Shown piece after piece: positions 1 through 9,255 of a DNA stretch of 64,000 nt. The notes beneath the pieces were generated by a model, which had not been told where the DNA came from, searched no databases, and worked only from the letters and a program-made list of their open reading frames with translations. The number at the start of each line of letters is the position of its first letter. Positions within the stretch are counted from its first letter, which is position 1. The position numbers and the translations under genes are program-made. This stretch comes from Gimesia fumaroli (GTDB lineage: Bacteria; Planctomycetota; Planctomycetia; Planctomycetales; Planctomycetaceae): the NCBI RefSeq assembly GCF_007754425.1, contig NZ_CP037452.1, positions 7,419,164 to 7,483,163 of the forward strand, in the 5' to 3' direction.

Positions 1-524
1 AAGCTGTCCAATGCGGGAGTCTTGCTTTTGCCGGCTTTCTGGCTACCGGTTCCAGGTGTCCGTTCGCCAGCTTCGCCCCCTTCAAGACCGTGCCCCAGAA
101 GATTCAGTACTTCTTCGCGTACTTCTTCCAGTTTCAATCCCAGATTCATCAGAACCTGAGCAGCAACACCATCCTGCTCGCGGAGTAAGCCCAAGAGCAG
201 ATGCTCGGTTCCCACATAGTTGTGGTTCAGATTCCGAGCTTCTTCCATCGCATATTCGATGACCTTTTTGGCGCGTGGTGTTTGAGGGAGTTTGCCCATC
301 GTGACCATGTCCGGCCCGGATTGGACAATCTTCTCAACTTCCAGACGGATTTTTCGTAAATCCACGTCCAGATTTTTCAGCACATTGGCTGCGACTCCTG
401 AACCCTCTTTGACTAATCCTAAAAGGATATGTTCGGTCCCGATATATTCGTGATTGAAGCGTTGGGCTTCCTGGTTCGCCAACTGCATCACTTTTCGAGC
501 TCGATCTGTAAACCGCTCGTACAT
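1..524 (-). CDS. clpC: ATP-dependent Clp protease ATPase ClpC, N-terminal part
   Basis: Only the first ~174 codons are inside the window; the gene runs off the left edge. Reading the minus strand from the ATG at 522-524 gives MYERFTDRARKVMQLAN followed by two Clp N-domain repeats, each with the EHILLGL / EHLLLGL signature (HEYIGTEHILLGL and HNYVGTEHLLLGL), and then the flexible region that leads into AAA module 1. ClpC is a cytosolic Hsp100 unfoldase that feeds substrates to ClpP; the N-domain docks adaptors and substrates. A good Shine-Dalgarno (AGGAG) lies just upstream of the start. The gene diverges from the thiE-like fusion at 1130, which itself carries a Clp N-domain. The AAA modules cannot be judged because they lie outside the window. 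Confidence 0.93.
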   Translation of the reverse strand, partial: MYERFTDRARKVMQLANQEAQRFNHEYIGTEHILLGLVKEGSGVAANVLKNLDVDLRKIRLEVEKIVQSGPDMVTMGKLPQTPRAKKVIEYAMEEARNLNHNYVGTEHLLLGLLREQDGVAAQVLMNLGLKLEEVREEVLNLLGHGLEGGEAGERTPGTGSQKAGKSKTPALDS

Positions 525-1129
525 AATTTGTTTCTCCTGTGGCCCTATATGATGTCGGGCACTTTTGGATGAACACTGCGATTCTGCTTTGAAACCGACT
601 GCTTCAAACGCAGGAATCAATTCTCCCAAACTATTCTAAAAATGGAATCGTGTTTGATTTGTCTTAATTTATTTCAAAAATGCGATCTAAAGACCTGTAC
701 ATCTTTAAACAACATTACAATTTGAAACGGAAATTGCTTCTTTTAGGAAAGGCTTCTACGAATAATACGTTACTCACCAAAAAACGTCGAGGAATTTCCC
801 AAAACTACTACCAGATCATTAAAGGAAGTCACTGAAAAACCACAACTTACTAAAATATTCTACCCATTTTAACACTTCTGAATTCAGAACGACTCGTTGT
901 TCGGGGCAGCACATTCCGATTCATACATGATCACATAAGGAATCACCACCCTGCCAACACTGCAAAATCAGCACAATCCGCAAAACCAGTCATTCTAATT
1001 CTAGTACCCACACCCCATTGTAGCAAGATTAGCCTTGAATCGGTTAACCTGTTTACTGCATGGTGTCCCTTAACGGACAAAGAATGTGTCCCACTACAAA
1101 TGATCGTTTCAAGAAAAAACTGAACCGTT
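525..1129. other. Intergenic region between divergent clpC and thiE-like gene
   Basis: About 605 bases with no convincing gene. It must hold promoters for clpC (leftward) and the thiE-like fusion (rightward). I found no TPP-riboswitch core, no CIRCE element and no good paired -35/-10 boxes. A short inverted repeat (TGTCC-N6-GGACA, 1064-1079) lies about 50 bases before the thiE start; its meaning is unknown. Confidence 0.5.
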
Positions 1130-2692
1130 ATGCAACATTTACTGACTGCAGGAGCACAGCGTGCGTTGAAGCAGGCCGAGCGAATTGCGCAAAGTTCTGC
1201 AGCTCCCGAGCTGGATGCCTGCCATTTGCTGGCCGCACTTGCCTTTGAAGAATCACGGGCCGCCGAATTGTTATTGGCCCATCAAATTGAACTGGCAATG
1301 ATCCTGGAGCAGTTTCCGATTCAGCTGCCCGAGGAACCAGCCAATTCAGACTCAGATTCAACAAATGAACCACTTGAACTCTCTCAGGCGCTGTACCATT
1401 TTCCGGCACTGCGCGAAATCCTGAACCAGGCACTGGAACAGGTCAGCCGGTCAGATGTTCCCACCGAAATTGGAAGTGAGCACCTTTTATGGGGCTTATT
1501 GACGACTGCCGGCTCACACTCGGAATGGCTCCGCTCACAAGGGACACTGACAACAGCTGCATTCGAGCAGAACTTAATTCTCCAGCAACGTCAATCTGCA
1601 GAGCCAATCAACGTCGACTTCGCGTTTCGGGTCGTTCCCACGACAGCCAGCGATCAGACCAATACGTTCAGAACCATCGACGCGGCTGCCAACCGTCTGC
1701 GGGAAGGCTTGCGCGTGATTGAAGATTATCTCCGCTTTACCCTCGATGACGCACATCTGATGCAACTGTTAAAAAATACGCGACACCAGCTGGCAGAAGC
1801 GCTCAGATTTATCGGGCAAGATTCATTGATTGCCAGTCGCGACACTCTTCACGATGTCGGTACCAGCATCAGTACCACATCCGAATTCGAGCGGCAATCG
1901 ATGGAACATCTACTGCAGGCAAATTTGAAACGCGTGCAGGAAGCCACACGCACCCTGGAAGAGTTCGGCAAGCTGATTTCAGTAGAAGCAGCCGCACTAT
2001 TCAAGCAAATGCGCTATGCACTTTATACTTTGGAAAAAAGTATTCTGTCGTGTTTACATAATCAACGCCGACTGGAAGACTGCCGGCTGTACCTGCTGGT
2101 TTCCGAATCCTTATGCCATCATGGATCAGGTCCCGCTGTTCGAGAAGCGCTGGCGGCCGGCGTCGGCATCGTTCAGATTCGTGAAAAAGAAATGACAGAT
2201 CGCCAGCTTCTGGAGCATGGCAGACACGTCCGCGAGTGGACTCGCGCCGCGGGAGCGATCCTCATTATGAATGACCGCCCGGATCTTGCCGTCGCGATCG
2301 ACGCCGATGGAGTACACGTTGGCCAGGATGAATTACCGGTGAGAGAGGTCCGTCAAATTATAGGCCCCCAACGAATGATTGGTGTCTCTACGCATAATAT
2401 CGAACAGGCCCGCCAGGCCGTGCTGGATGGGGCTGATTACATCGGTGTCGGCCCCACATTTCCGACTACGACGAAATCATTTGCAGAGCACGAGTACGCG
2501 GGATTGAACTTTATAAAGCAGGTCGCCGCCGAAATAACGCTCCCCTGGTTTGCCATTGGAGGCATTAATGCCGACAATCTTTGCCAGGCGGTTCAAGCTG
2601 GTGCGCAACGCGTGGCAGTCAGCAGTACAATCTGCAGTGCCCCTGAGCCCGGCCAGATCACCAGCGAGTTACTATCTCAATTCCCAGGATGA
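1130..2692 (+). CDS. thiE: Thiamine-phosphate synthase with Clp_N-like and ThiD2 domains
   Basis: A 520-residue three-part fusion. Residues ~1-150 look like a Clp N-domain pair (HLLAALAFEESRAAELLLAH, then SEHLLWGLLTTAGSHSEWL). Residues ~178-300 match the ThiD2 domain that precedes ThiE in several phyla (TIDAAANRLREGLRVIEDY, RVQEATRTLEEFGKL). Residues ~305-515 are a complete ThiE TIM barrel with GIVQIREKEM, MNDRPDLA, GVHVGQDELP, GVGPTFPTTTK and FAIGGI. ThiE joins HMP-PP and HET-P to give thiamine monophosphate in the cytosol; ThiD2 is linked to the HMP branch. The extra N-terminal Clp-like part is unusual for ThiE, and the divergent neighbour clpC starts with the same fold, which suggests local domain capture (inference). 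The ATG at 1130 is the first start that includes the whole Clp-like part. Confidence 0.9.
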   Translation: MQHLLTAGAQRALKQAERIAQSSAAPELDACHLLAALAFEESRAAELLLAHQIELAMILEQFPIQLPEEPANSDSDSTNEPLELSQALYHFPALREILNQALEQVSRSDVPTEIGSEHLLWGLLTTAGSHSEWLRSQGTLTTAAFEQNLILQQRQSAEPINVDFAFRVVPTTASDQTNTFRTIDAAANRLREGLRVIEDYLRFTLDDAHLMQLLKNTRHQLAEALRFIGQDSLIASRDTLHDVGTSISTTSEFERQSMEHLLQANLKRVQEATRTLEEFGKLISVEAAALFKQMRYALYTLEKSILSCLHNQRRLEDCRLYLLVSESLCHHGSGPAVREALAAGVGIVQIREKEMTDRQLLEHGRHVREWTRAAGAILIMNDRPDLAVAIDADGVHVGQDELPVREVRQIIGPQRMIGVSTHNIEQARQAVLDGADYIGVGPTFPTTTKSFAEHEYAGLNFIKQVAAEITLPWFAIGGINADNLCQAVQAGAQRVAVSSTICSAPEPGQITSELLSQFPG

Positions 2693-2728
2693 GCCTTGGT
2701 CTCATACGAAGAAAGCTAATATAAAAGT

Positions 2729-3796
2729 ATGTCCGTCGATCAAATATCATCTGTTTCCTTAGGGCCCTATCAACTGCAGACGCCTTTATTCCAGGCTGCC
2801 TTGAGCGGTTATAGTGACTACCCTATGCGCGTGATCGCTGCCAGACTGGGTGCCGCCTATACCCTCTGTGAGGTCATGATCGATCGTATGATCGTGCAGT
2901 CCAAACAGGGCAAGCAGCACTCGATGATGTACTGTCATCAGGATGAGTTTCCCGTTGGCGGTCAACTGATGGGTTCAGAACCAGAAGAATTTGGGCCTGC
3001 TGCACAAAGGCTCGTTGAAGCTGGCTTTCATGTGATCGACATCAACTTCGGCTGCCCAGTCAAAAAAGTCATGAGCCGCTGCCGGGGCGGCTATCATCTG
3101 GGGCAGCCTGAAGTAGCACTCGATATTATTTCCCGCGTACGCGATGTGGTACCCGATCAAATTCCCGTCACGTTAAAAATGAGACGAGGGATCGACGATA
3201 CCGCAGAATCAGAAGACAACTTCTTTCGCATTTTTGATGGTGCCTATGAACGCGGACTGGCCGCGATTACCGTGCATGGACGAACTGTGCATCAGAAGTA
3301 CCTCGGCCCCAGTAACTGGGAATTTCTCAAACAAGTCAAAGAACATGCCGGCTCGAATACCGTCATTGGAAGTGGTGACCTGTTTTCGCCGCAAGCCTGC
3401 ATCGATATGCTGCGGGTAACTCACGTCGATGGTGTTTCCATTGCCCGCGGCGCTATTGGGAACCCCTGGATCTTTCAGCAGACGGCTGACCTGCTCCGCA
3501 ATCAACCGATTTCTCCACCGGACGTCCACGAACAACGGACTGTGATCACAGAACACTTTGAACTGGCACGCACATTTTATGGTGAGAAAAAAGTCTGCAA
3601 CACGATGCGCAAGTTCGGCATATTCTATTCCGAACTCCATCCCCAGCGAACCGAGGTGCGTAATGCTTTCATCGCCGTGAAAACGGCAGAACAGTGGTTG
3701 CAGGTTTTAGAACAATGGTATCAAAATAATGCGTCTGGTATTTTTCCGCCTGTAGAACAACCCAATCCTCTCTCCCTGGAAGCGCCATCCCTCTGA
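2729..3796 (+). CDS. dus: tRNA-dihydrouridine synthase (DusB-like)
   Basis: 355 residues, normal for the family. Dus enzymes are FMN-dependent and reduce uridine to dihydrouridine in tRNA. Visible motifs are the N-terminal barrel start (PLFQAALSGYSDYPMR), the INFGCPVKKVMSR segment, a catalytic cysteine at about residue 118 (SRCRGG), TLKMRRG, the phosphate-binding VHGRTVHQKYLGPSNW region, and GDLFSPQACIDML plus ARGAIGNPWIF for FMN phosphate binding. The position after the cysteine differs from the usual GAG(A/S) loop of DusB, so subfamily assignment is tentative. It starts 36 bases after the thiE-like gene on the same strand and may be cotranscribed with it. Confidence 0.9.
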   Translation: MSVDQISSVSLGPYQLQTPLFQAALSGYSDYPMRVIAARLGAAYTLCEVMIDRMIVQSKQGKQHSMMYCHQDEFPVGGQLMGSEPEEFGPAAQRLVEAGFHVIDINFGCPVKKVMSRCRGGYHLGQPEVALDIISRVRDVVPDQIPVTLKMRRGIDDTAESEDNFFRIFDGAYERGLAAITVHGRTVHQKYLGPSNWEFLKQVKEHAGSNTVIGSGDLFSPQACIDMLRVTHVDGVSIARGAIGNPWIFQQTADLLRNQPISPPDVHEQRTVITEHFELARTFYGEKKVCNTMRKFGIFYSELHPQRTEVRNAFIAVKTAEQWLQVLEQWYQNNASGIFPPVEQPNPLSLEAPSL

Positions 3797-3966
3797 GCCA
3801 GTAAGACGGTACCTGCCCTGGCCAGATCATCATAGTCGTTAAAAACCGACCTCTCAAGCGGTATGCTCACATTGTAGCTGTCACTCGTTGAAGGATCCGA
3901 TTGTTCCGACGATTCACCCTGTAAGGCCCTGAACGTAGGGGAATCGCCGCTTTATTGATGTTAAAT

Positions 3967-4018
3967 GAGTGTTTACACTCCAATTTCTTTTTGACAGTCC
4001 ATTAACCCAAAGTAGAGT
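3967..4018 (+). promoter_or_regulatory. Candidate promoter with palindrome upstream of the ammonium sensor kinase
   Basis: A TTGACA at 3991-3996 and a TAGAGT at 4013-4018, spaced 16 bases, resemble a sigma-70 type promoter for the gene at 4098. A perfect inverted repeat GAGTG-TTTA-CACTC (3967-3980) ends 10 bases before the -35 box, a position suited to a regulator site. No sigma-54 type -24/-12 box was seen. Assignment is by inspection only. Confidence 0.4.
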
Positions 4019-4097
4019 TGAGTAAATTATGTTTCTTTTTTTAAACAACAATTTTTTCGCGCTTCGTAGTTGACCAGTTAATTGAAGGCCCCTTTCA

Positions 4098-7082
4098 ATG
4101 TCACACGAGTTAACGACCAATACGATCTGGGTGCTGACTTGCACCAGCCTTGTATTCCTGATGCAGGCTGGTTTTTGTTGCCTCGAATCTGGTCTTTCCC
4201 GATCCAAAAACAGTATCAACGTAGCCACAAAGAATGTGGTTGATTTTTTCATCGGCGCATTGATTTTCTGGCTGTTTGGTTTCGGTCTGATGTTCGGGAA
4301 CTCCTACTACGGATTGATCGGAACTTCGCAATTTGCGTTTGAAGATAACAGCCCTGCTCACTGGCCTACTGTCATTTTCTTATTCCAACTTGTTTTTTGT
4401 AGTGCCGCAATGACCATTTCTTCCGGCGCGGTTGCCGAACGAATGCGATTTCGATCTTATATTATTTTAGCCTGCGGCATTGGTGCCGTTGTCTACCCTT
4501 TGTTTGGACACTGGGCCTGGGCAAAAGATGTCGCCGGAGCACCGGCGGGATGGTTAGGAAAACTGGGTTTTCTTGACTTTGCCGGCTCCAGTGTAGTGCA
4601 TTCTGTTGGTGCCTGGTCTGCACTGGCCGCCGTTCTGATACTTGGTCCACGAACGGGACGGTTTTCTAAAAATTTCAACCAGTCACGGTTTTCGTCCAGT
4701 AATCTTCCCCTGGCGGCTTTGGGATTTTTAATTCTCTGGTTTGGGTGGTTTGGATTTAACGGGGGCAGCACTCTTGGTTTGAACGGTGAAGTTCCCTCAA
4801 TCATTCTGAACACCATTCTGGCCGGGATCGCAGGGGGAGTCAGTGCGTTAGCCTGGGAGCTCGTATCGTCGACACAAATTTCGGTCGAAAAGATCTTCAA
4901 CGGTTCACTGGCAGGACTGGTTGCCATTACAGCATCCTGTAATGCGGTAACGTTTCCCAGCGCCCTGCTTATCGGCGTTATTGCCGGCGTGGTAATGCTG
5001 GCCTCTTTGTCTCTACTGGAAAATCGCTTCAAGATCGACGATGTTGTAGGCGCAATTCCCGTACACGGTTTTGCCGGTGCCTGGGGTACACTGGCGGTCG
5101 CCTTATTTGCCGACGCCAGTTTTTTTCCCAATGGGGTCTCTCGTACCCATCAGTTGGGAATTCAAGCGCTCGGCGTTGTCGTCTGTTTTGTCTGGAGCTT
5201 TGGATTCATCTGGATTTTCATGTCGATCGTGAATCGCCTGATGCCCATTCGCGTCTCCGTTGAAGATGAAAAAATCGGGCTCAATGTAGCCGAACACGGT
5301 GCTTCAACCGAATTACACAGCCTGCTGGAAACAATGATTGCCCACGAAAATGGCGACAATTCCTCAAGAGCAGAAACGGATAATTTCACTGAAGCAGGCA
5401 TTGTCGGCCATCAATATAACCGAGTGCTGGATGCACAGGAAATTCTGCTATCCGATGTGAAAGATCGCGAGCTACGATATCGTTCCATCATGGATAATGT
5501 GATGGATGCGATCATCACCATCAATCTGGAAGGAAAAATCGAAGAATTCAATCTGGGTGCGGAACATTTATTTGGATACCTGAATCACGAAGCCGTTGGG
5601 CAAAACATCAATTTACTCATCCCTCCTCTACATCAGAAAATTCAACACGAATATGCAGAAGGAGATCTCAACCCACAACTGGTACGAGCCATCGGATCCC
5701 GGCAGGAGATTGTGGCACAGCGCAATGATGGCTCGACTTTTCCGGCAGAGCTCGCGGTCAGCTCGGTGGTCCTGGCCGATCGGGAAATCTTTACTGGTAT
5801 TATTCAGGACATCAGCGAACGCAAAGAATATGAGCGGTCTTTAAACGAAGCACGCAAACGAGCTGAAGCTGCCAGTGAAGCCAAAAGTGAATTCCTGGCG
5901 AATATGAGTCACGAAATCCGGACCCCGATGACAGCCATTCTGGGCTTCACCGATATCCTGCTGGGGAACTTGCAAAATAAAGAAGACATTGAAGCGGCCA
6001 ACATTGTGAAACGAAACGGTGAATATCTCATAGGCGTGATCAACGATATTCTCGACCTTTCAAAAATAGAAGCACGTAAAATCGAACTGGAACAGGTTCG
6101 CATCAATACTCAGGAGCTCATTTCAGACATCGCTTCACTCATGCAGGTCAAAGCCGACTCCAAGGGGCTGAAGATTGTTCTCTCTTTTGAAAATCCGATC
6201 CCGGAAACTATCGTCACCGATCCTACTCGCTTGCGTCAAATTCTGATCAACCTGCTGGGTAATGCCATCAAATTTACGGAAACCGGTCACGTCGAATTGC
6301 GAATCAAAACAATCAATACAGAACATGGATTCCCGCAACTTCAATTTCAAGTCATTGATACCGGCATCGGCATTTCGGAATCGGCCCTTGCACAAATCTA
6401 TCAGCCCTTCACACAGGCAGACAGTTCAACGACCCGGAAATATGGTGGGACAGGCCTGGGACTGGCGATCTCTAAGCGACTGGCAGAAATGCTTGGCGGA
6501 AAGATTCATGTCACCAGCATAATCGGTGAAGGCAGCACTTTTACAATTTCGATCAACACCGGATCACTGGAAGGCATCCGCCTGTTACAACTGGATGAAA
6601 GTGCCATCAAAAAGGTCTCTACTGAATCCAAAGCTGAAAACTCACTCAAGACAAACAGCGACATTCATTCCAGCCGAATTCTCATCGTGGAAGACGGGCT
6701 TGATAACCAGCGGCTCATCTCATTTCTCTTGAAAAAAGAAGGCATGCAAGTAGAGCTGGCAGATAACGGGAAAATGGGATATGAGCAGGCGATGGCGGCA
6801 TTCGAAGATGAACATCCCTTCGACTTCATCCTGATGGATATGCAAATGCCTGTGATGGATGGTTATACTGCCACTCGAAAATTGCGCGATGCCGGCTATG
6901 CCGGACCAATCATTGCACTCACCGCCCACGCGATGAAAAACGACATGGAAAAATGTATTGAGGCTGGCTGCAATGCTTATGCCACCAAACCAGTCGACAA
7001 GAAAAAGCTGCTGGAGACCATCGAGCGCCTTGCGCAACCAGTGAATCAGACACAAGAATCTAAGCCAATGGCGAATGGATAA
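4098..7082 (+). CDS. Ammonium transporter-domain hybrid sensor histidine kinase
   Basis: A 994-residue membrane protein. Residues ~1-400 form an Amt/Mep/Rh ammonium-transporter domain, keeping the twin-histidine pore segments ([10 protein letters not shown] and [11 protein letters not shown]) and the [11 protein letters not shown] stretch. After a soluble linker, a PAS domain (~460-580) leads into a HisKA dimerisation domain with SHEIRTPM (His at about 605), an HATPase_c domain ([39 protein letters not shown]) and a C-terminal receiver (~855-975) with the [12 protein letters not shown] phosphoacceptor region (Asp about 914) and TKPVDK. It therefore likely senses external ammonium and signals by phosphorelay; a similar Amt-kinase fusion has been characterised from the anammox planctomycete Kuenenia. 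No dedicated output regulator or GlnK lies beside it. Whether it also transports is unknown. Confidence 0.93.
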   Translation: MSHELTTNTIWVLTCTSLVFLMQAGFCCLESGLSRSKNSINVATKNVVDFFIGALIFWLFGFGLMFGNSYYGLIGTSQFAFEDNSPAHWPTVIFLFQLVFCSAAMTISSGAVAERMRFRSYIILACGIGAVVYPLFGHWAWAKDVAGAPAGWLGKLGFLDFAGSSVVHSVGAWSALAAVLILGPRTGRFSKNFNQSRFSSSNLPLAALGFLILWFGWFGFNGGSTLGLNGEVPSIILNTILAGIAGGVSALAWELVSSTQISVEKIFNGSLAGLVAITASCNAVTFPSALLIGVIAGVVMLASLSLLENRFKIDDVVGAIPVHGFAGAWGTLAVALFADASFFPNGVSRTHQLGIQALGVVVCFVWSFGFIWIFMSIVNRLMPIRVSVEDEKIGLNVAEHGASTELHSLLETMIAHENGDNSSRAETDNFTEAGIVGHQYNRVLDAQEILLSDVKDRELRYRSIMDNVMDAIITINLEGKIEEFNLGAEHLFGYLNHEAVGQNINLLIPPLHQKIQHEYAEGDLNPQLVRAIGSRQEIVAQRNDGSTFPAELAVSSVVLADREIFTGIIQDISERKEYERSLNEARKRAEAASEAKSEFLANMSHEIRTPMTAILGFTDILLGNLQNKEDIEAANIVKRNGEYLIGVINDILDLSKIEARKIELEQVRINTQELISDIASLMQVKADSKGLKIVLSFENPIPETIVTDPTRLRQILINLLGNAIKFTETGHVELRIKTINTEHGFPQLQFQVIDTGIGISESALAQIYQPFTQADSSTTRKYGGTGLGLAISKRLAEMLGGKIHVTSIIGEGSTFTISINTGSLEGIRLLQLDESAIKKVSTESKAENSLKTNSDIHSSRILIVEDGLDNQRLISFLLKKEGMQVELADNGKMGYEQAMAAFEDEHPFDFILMDMQMPVMDGYTATRKLRDAGYAGPIIALTAHAMKNDMEKCIEAGCNAYATKPVDKKKLLETIERLAQPVNQTQESKPMANG

Positions 7083-7091
7083 CCTCACGAT

Positions 7092-8627
7092 TCAAGACCA
7101 AAACTGCCGATCCAGCGTACGGTAATTGATGGCTTCACTAATGTGCGATGCGGTAATCTGATCGCTCCGATCCAAGTCGGCTATGGTTCGGCTGATGCGT
7201 AAAATCTTGTCATGGGCTCGTGCTGAAAGGCCCATTTCTTCCATTGCCGATTTTAATAACGCCTCGGCATCCGCAGCGAGTTGACAGTATTTTCTCAACT
7301 GGCGTGGCGTCATTCGGCCGTTGTGTGAAGTTGAATCCTGCTGGAAACGGCGCGACTGAATTTCCCGCGCATACAACACCCGCTCCCACATCATCGCACT
7401 GTCAGTGCCCGCTGTCTTTTCAGAGAGATCTCGGAACGGGACTGGGGGAACTTCAATATGAATGTCGATCCGGTCAAGCAGCGGGCCGCTGATCTTGGAA
7501 AGATATCGCTCGATTTGCATTGGATTACAAGAACATTTTCGCCGCGGATCAGAAAGATATCCACAGGGGCAGGGATTCATCGCCGCGATAAGCATCACGT
7601 TCGCAGGAAATGTGACGCTGCCGATCGCACGAGAGATGGTCACTTCTCCACCTTCGAGTGGTTGCCGGAGTACTTCCAGAGTACGCCGATTAAACTCAGG
7701 TAACTCATCCAAAAATAACAAGCCATTATGCGCCAGACTGATTTCCCCAGGTGCCGGCGTAGACCCGCCTCCCACCAGCCCTGCTTCACTAATAGTATGA
7801 TGGGGCGTGCGAAACTGACGCAGCATGACCAGAGATTGCTTGTTAGACAAACGCCCCATCGCACTGTAAATTCGAGTTGTCTCTAAACTCTCTTCCTGAG
7901 AAAGCCGAGGCAGGATTGTACTCAATCGTGAAGCTAGCAGGGTCTTGCCGGTACCTGGTGACCCAATCATTAATAAATGATGCATGCCGGCAGCGGCCAC
8001 CGTGATCGCCCGCTTCGAATATTCCTGCCCCTTCACATCGCTGTAGTCAATTTCGTACTGACCGTGTTCTTCCAGCGCGTTCTCCCAGGAAAATTCGACT
8101 GCCTCGATGGGAAGGTTCCCCGTATAAAAACCGACGGCTTCTGCCAAAGTGCCCACAGCAAACACATCCAGACCCTCGACGACGGCAGCTTCTTCTGCAT
8201 TCTGAACGGGAACCAGCAACCCCTGCTTGCCTTGTTCGCGCGCCGCAATCGCCATTGATAATGCACCGCGCACCGGACGAATCGTGCCATCCAATGCCAA
8301 CTCTCCGACAACGGCATAATCCTGAAACCGATCTGAGGCGAGCTGTCCACTGGCAGTCAACAGTCCCAAAGCAATCGGCAAATCAAACGAAGCCGCGTCT
8401 TTGGGGAGGTCCGCAGGCGACAGATTGATCACAATCCGATCAATGGGACGATTGTACCCACTATTGACCAAAGCCCGCTCAATTCGATGCGTACTCTCTT
8501 TTACAGCAGCTTCTGCCAGCCCCACCAGAATCGTTTTCGGCATCGCCCCAGGAGAGATATCGACTTCGACCTCAACCGGCTTGGCTTCAATGCCAAATAA
8601 AGAATAGGTATAGAGCTTGGCCAGCAT
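7092..8627 (-). CDS. comM: YifB/ComM family Mg-chelatase-like AAA+ ATPase
   Basis: About 511 residues from the ATG at 8625-8627 (MLAKLYTYSLFGIEA), which matches the usual family start; an in-frame upstream ATG at 8675 would add 16 residues not typical of the family. Order: N-terminal ChlI-like domain (EVDISPGAMPKTILVGL, INLSPADLPKDAASFDLP), AAA core with Walker A GSPGTGKT and Walker B LLFLDELPEF, NPCPCGYL, and a C-terminal Mg-chelatase lid (GLSARAHDKILRISRTIADLD). ComM promotes branch migration during integration of transformed DNA in naturally competent bacteria. It converges with the ammonium sensor gene, the two stops being nine bases apart. The dprA gene in this window is compatible with a role in DNA uptake, but linkage is loose. 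Confidence 0.92.
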   Translation of the reverse strand: MLAKLYTYSLFGIEAKPVEVEVDISPGAMPKTILVGLAEAAVKESTHRIERALVNSGYNRPIDRIVINLSPADLPKDAASFDLPIALGLLTASGQLASDRFQDYAVVGELALDGTIRPVRGALSMAIAAREQGKQGLLVPVQNAEEAAVVEGLDVFAVGTLAEAVGFYTGNLPIEAVEFSWENALEEHGQYEIDYSDVKGQEYSKRAITVAAAGMHHLLMIGSPGTGKTLLASRLSTILPRLSQEESLETTRIYSAMGRLSNKQSLVMLRQFRTPHHTISEAGLVGGGSTPAPGEISLAHNGLLFLDELPEFNRRTLEVLRQPLEGGEVTISRAIGSVTFPANVMLIAAMNPCPCGYLSDPRRKCSCNPMQIERYLSKISGPLLDRIDIHIEVPPVPFRDLSEKTAGTDSAMMWERVLYAREIQSRRFQQDSTSHNGRMTPRQLRKYCQLAADAEALLKSAMEEMGLSARAHDKILRISRTIADLDRSDQITASHISEAINYRTLDRQFWS

Positions 8628-8930
8628 AAGGATTTTCTTCAGTTCAATATCGCGTTTATTTTGTCCAGTACTCAATTGATCCTCATCATGCTAACCGGAA
8701 TCAGAACAACAGTCCACATACCCAAAGTCGAACAATCCTGATTTTGAAGCAAAATATTGAGAGATTTGGCAAGAATTCTGCGCCAAACCAGTGATTTTCG
8801 ACTGATTGACTTTTTTTCATCGTAGTCTTCGACTAAAATACCCGGCCCAATACCGATAACATTCTGCAGGCCTCATCATTCAATATGTGGTCTTGATTTG
8901 AAAATTTCGAAGACCATAAAGGATAAAGTC
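8628..8930. other. Intergenic region upstream of the bL37-like gene and comM
   Basis: About 300 bases between the divergent comM and the bL37-like mini-gene. It should contain promoters for both. TTGACT and TAAAAT boxes can be found near 8806-8840, but their spacing (about 22) is too long to be convincing. A leader hairpin at 8888-8916 is listed separately; nothing else stands out. Confidence 0.45.
8888..8916 (+). promoter_or_regulatory. Leader stem-loop before the bL37-like gene
   Basis: A perfect 7-base inverted repeat, TGGTCTT (8888-8894) and AAGACCA (8910-8916), closes a 15-base loop and ends shortly before the ribosome binding site (AAAGGAT) of the gene at 8931. Leader hairpins often mediate autogenous control of ribosomal protein genes; that role here is inference. 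Confidence 0.35.
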
Positions 8931-9029
8931 ATGGCAAAAACACAACGTAAACTGAAAAAAGCGAATCACGGTCGTCGTCCTGCCAGTGCCAAAGCACGCA
9001 AGGCAAAACGGAAGCACATCAAATTCTAA
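8931..9029 (+). CDS. Very small basic protein, bL37-like ribosomal protein candidate
   Basis: A 32-codon gene with a clear ribosome binding site (AAAGGATAAAGTC before the ATG) and its own strong terminator 38 bases after the stop. The product is almost entirely basic (about half Lys/Arg, no acidic residue) and begins MAKTQRKLKKANHGRRPAS. The core KANHGRRP closely resembles the KANHGKRP motif that I recall from actinobacterial ribosomal protein bL37, a ~24-residue large-subunit protein. An rRNA-binding role on the ribosome is therefore the best guess. Length and charge alone would also fit another rRNA-associated peptide or a nucleoid peptide. It is too short for most automatic gene finders. 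Confidence 0.75.
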   Translation: MAKTQRKLKKANHGRRPASAKARKAKRKHIKF

Positions 9030-9067
9030 TTTGATGTCGCTGGTCGCGTACGACTCCCAAACATGAA

Positions 9068-9101
9068 AACCTCGCCCTGTGATGATCAGGCGAGGTTTTT
9101 T
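9068..9101 (+). terminator. Rho-independent terminator of the bL37-like gene
   Basis: AACCTCGCC (9068-9076) pairs with GGCGAGGTT (9089-9097), the stem can extend inward by CTG/CAG with a bulge, and six T residues follow (9096-9101). GC-rich stem plus U-tract is a textbook intrinsic terminator. Confidence 0.9.
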
Positions 9102-9255
9102 GCTGCGCGGTCACATTTTTTCCGCTTCTCTACGAAAGATCATCTGTTTTCGCGTGAATGATCTCGTTTCTTCCCGCCTCAGATACCAGAGGCCTGCTGC
9201 TCCCGGCCGGCATTGAGCCATCTGGAAGAGATCACTCGATTGCGAAGAGACGCAC

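Noticed and set aside
525-1129. TPP riboswitch before the thiE-like gene
   Set aside because: No conserved thi-box core (CTGAGA with the partner ACCTGATC-type segment) can be found in the upstream region.
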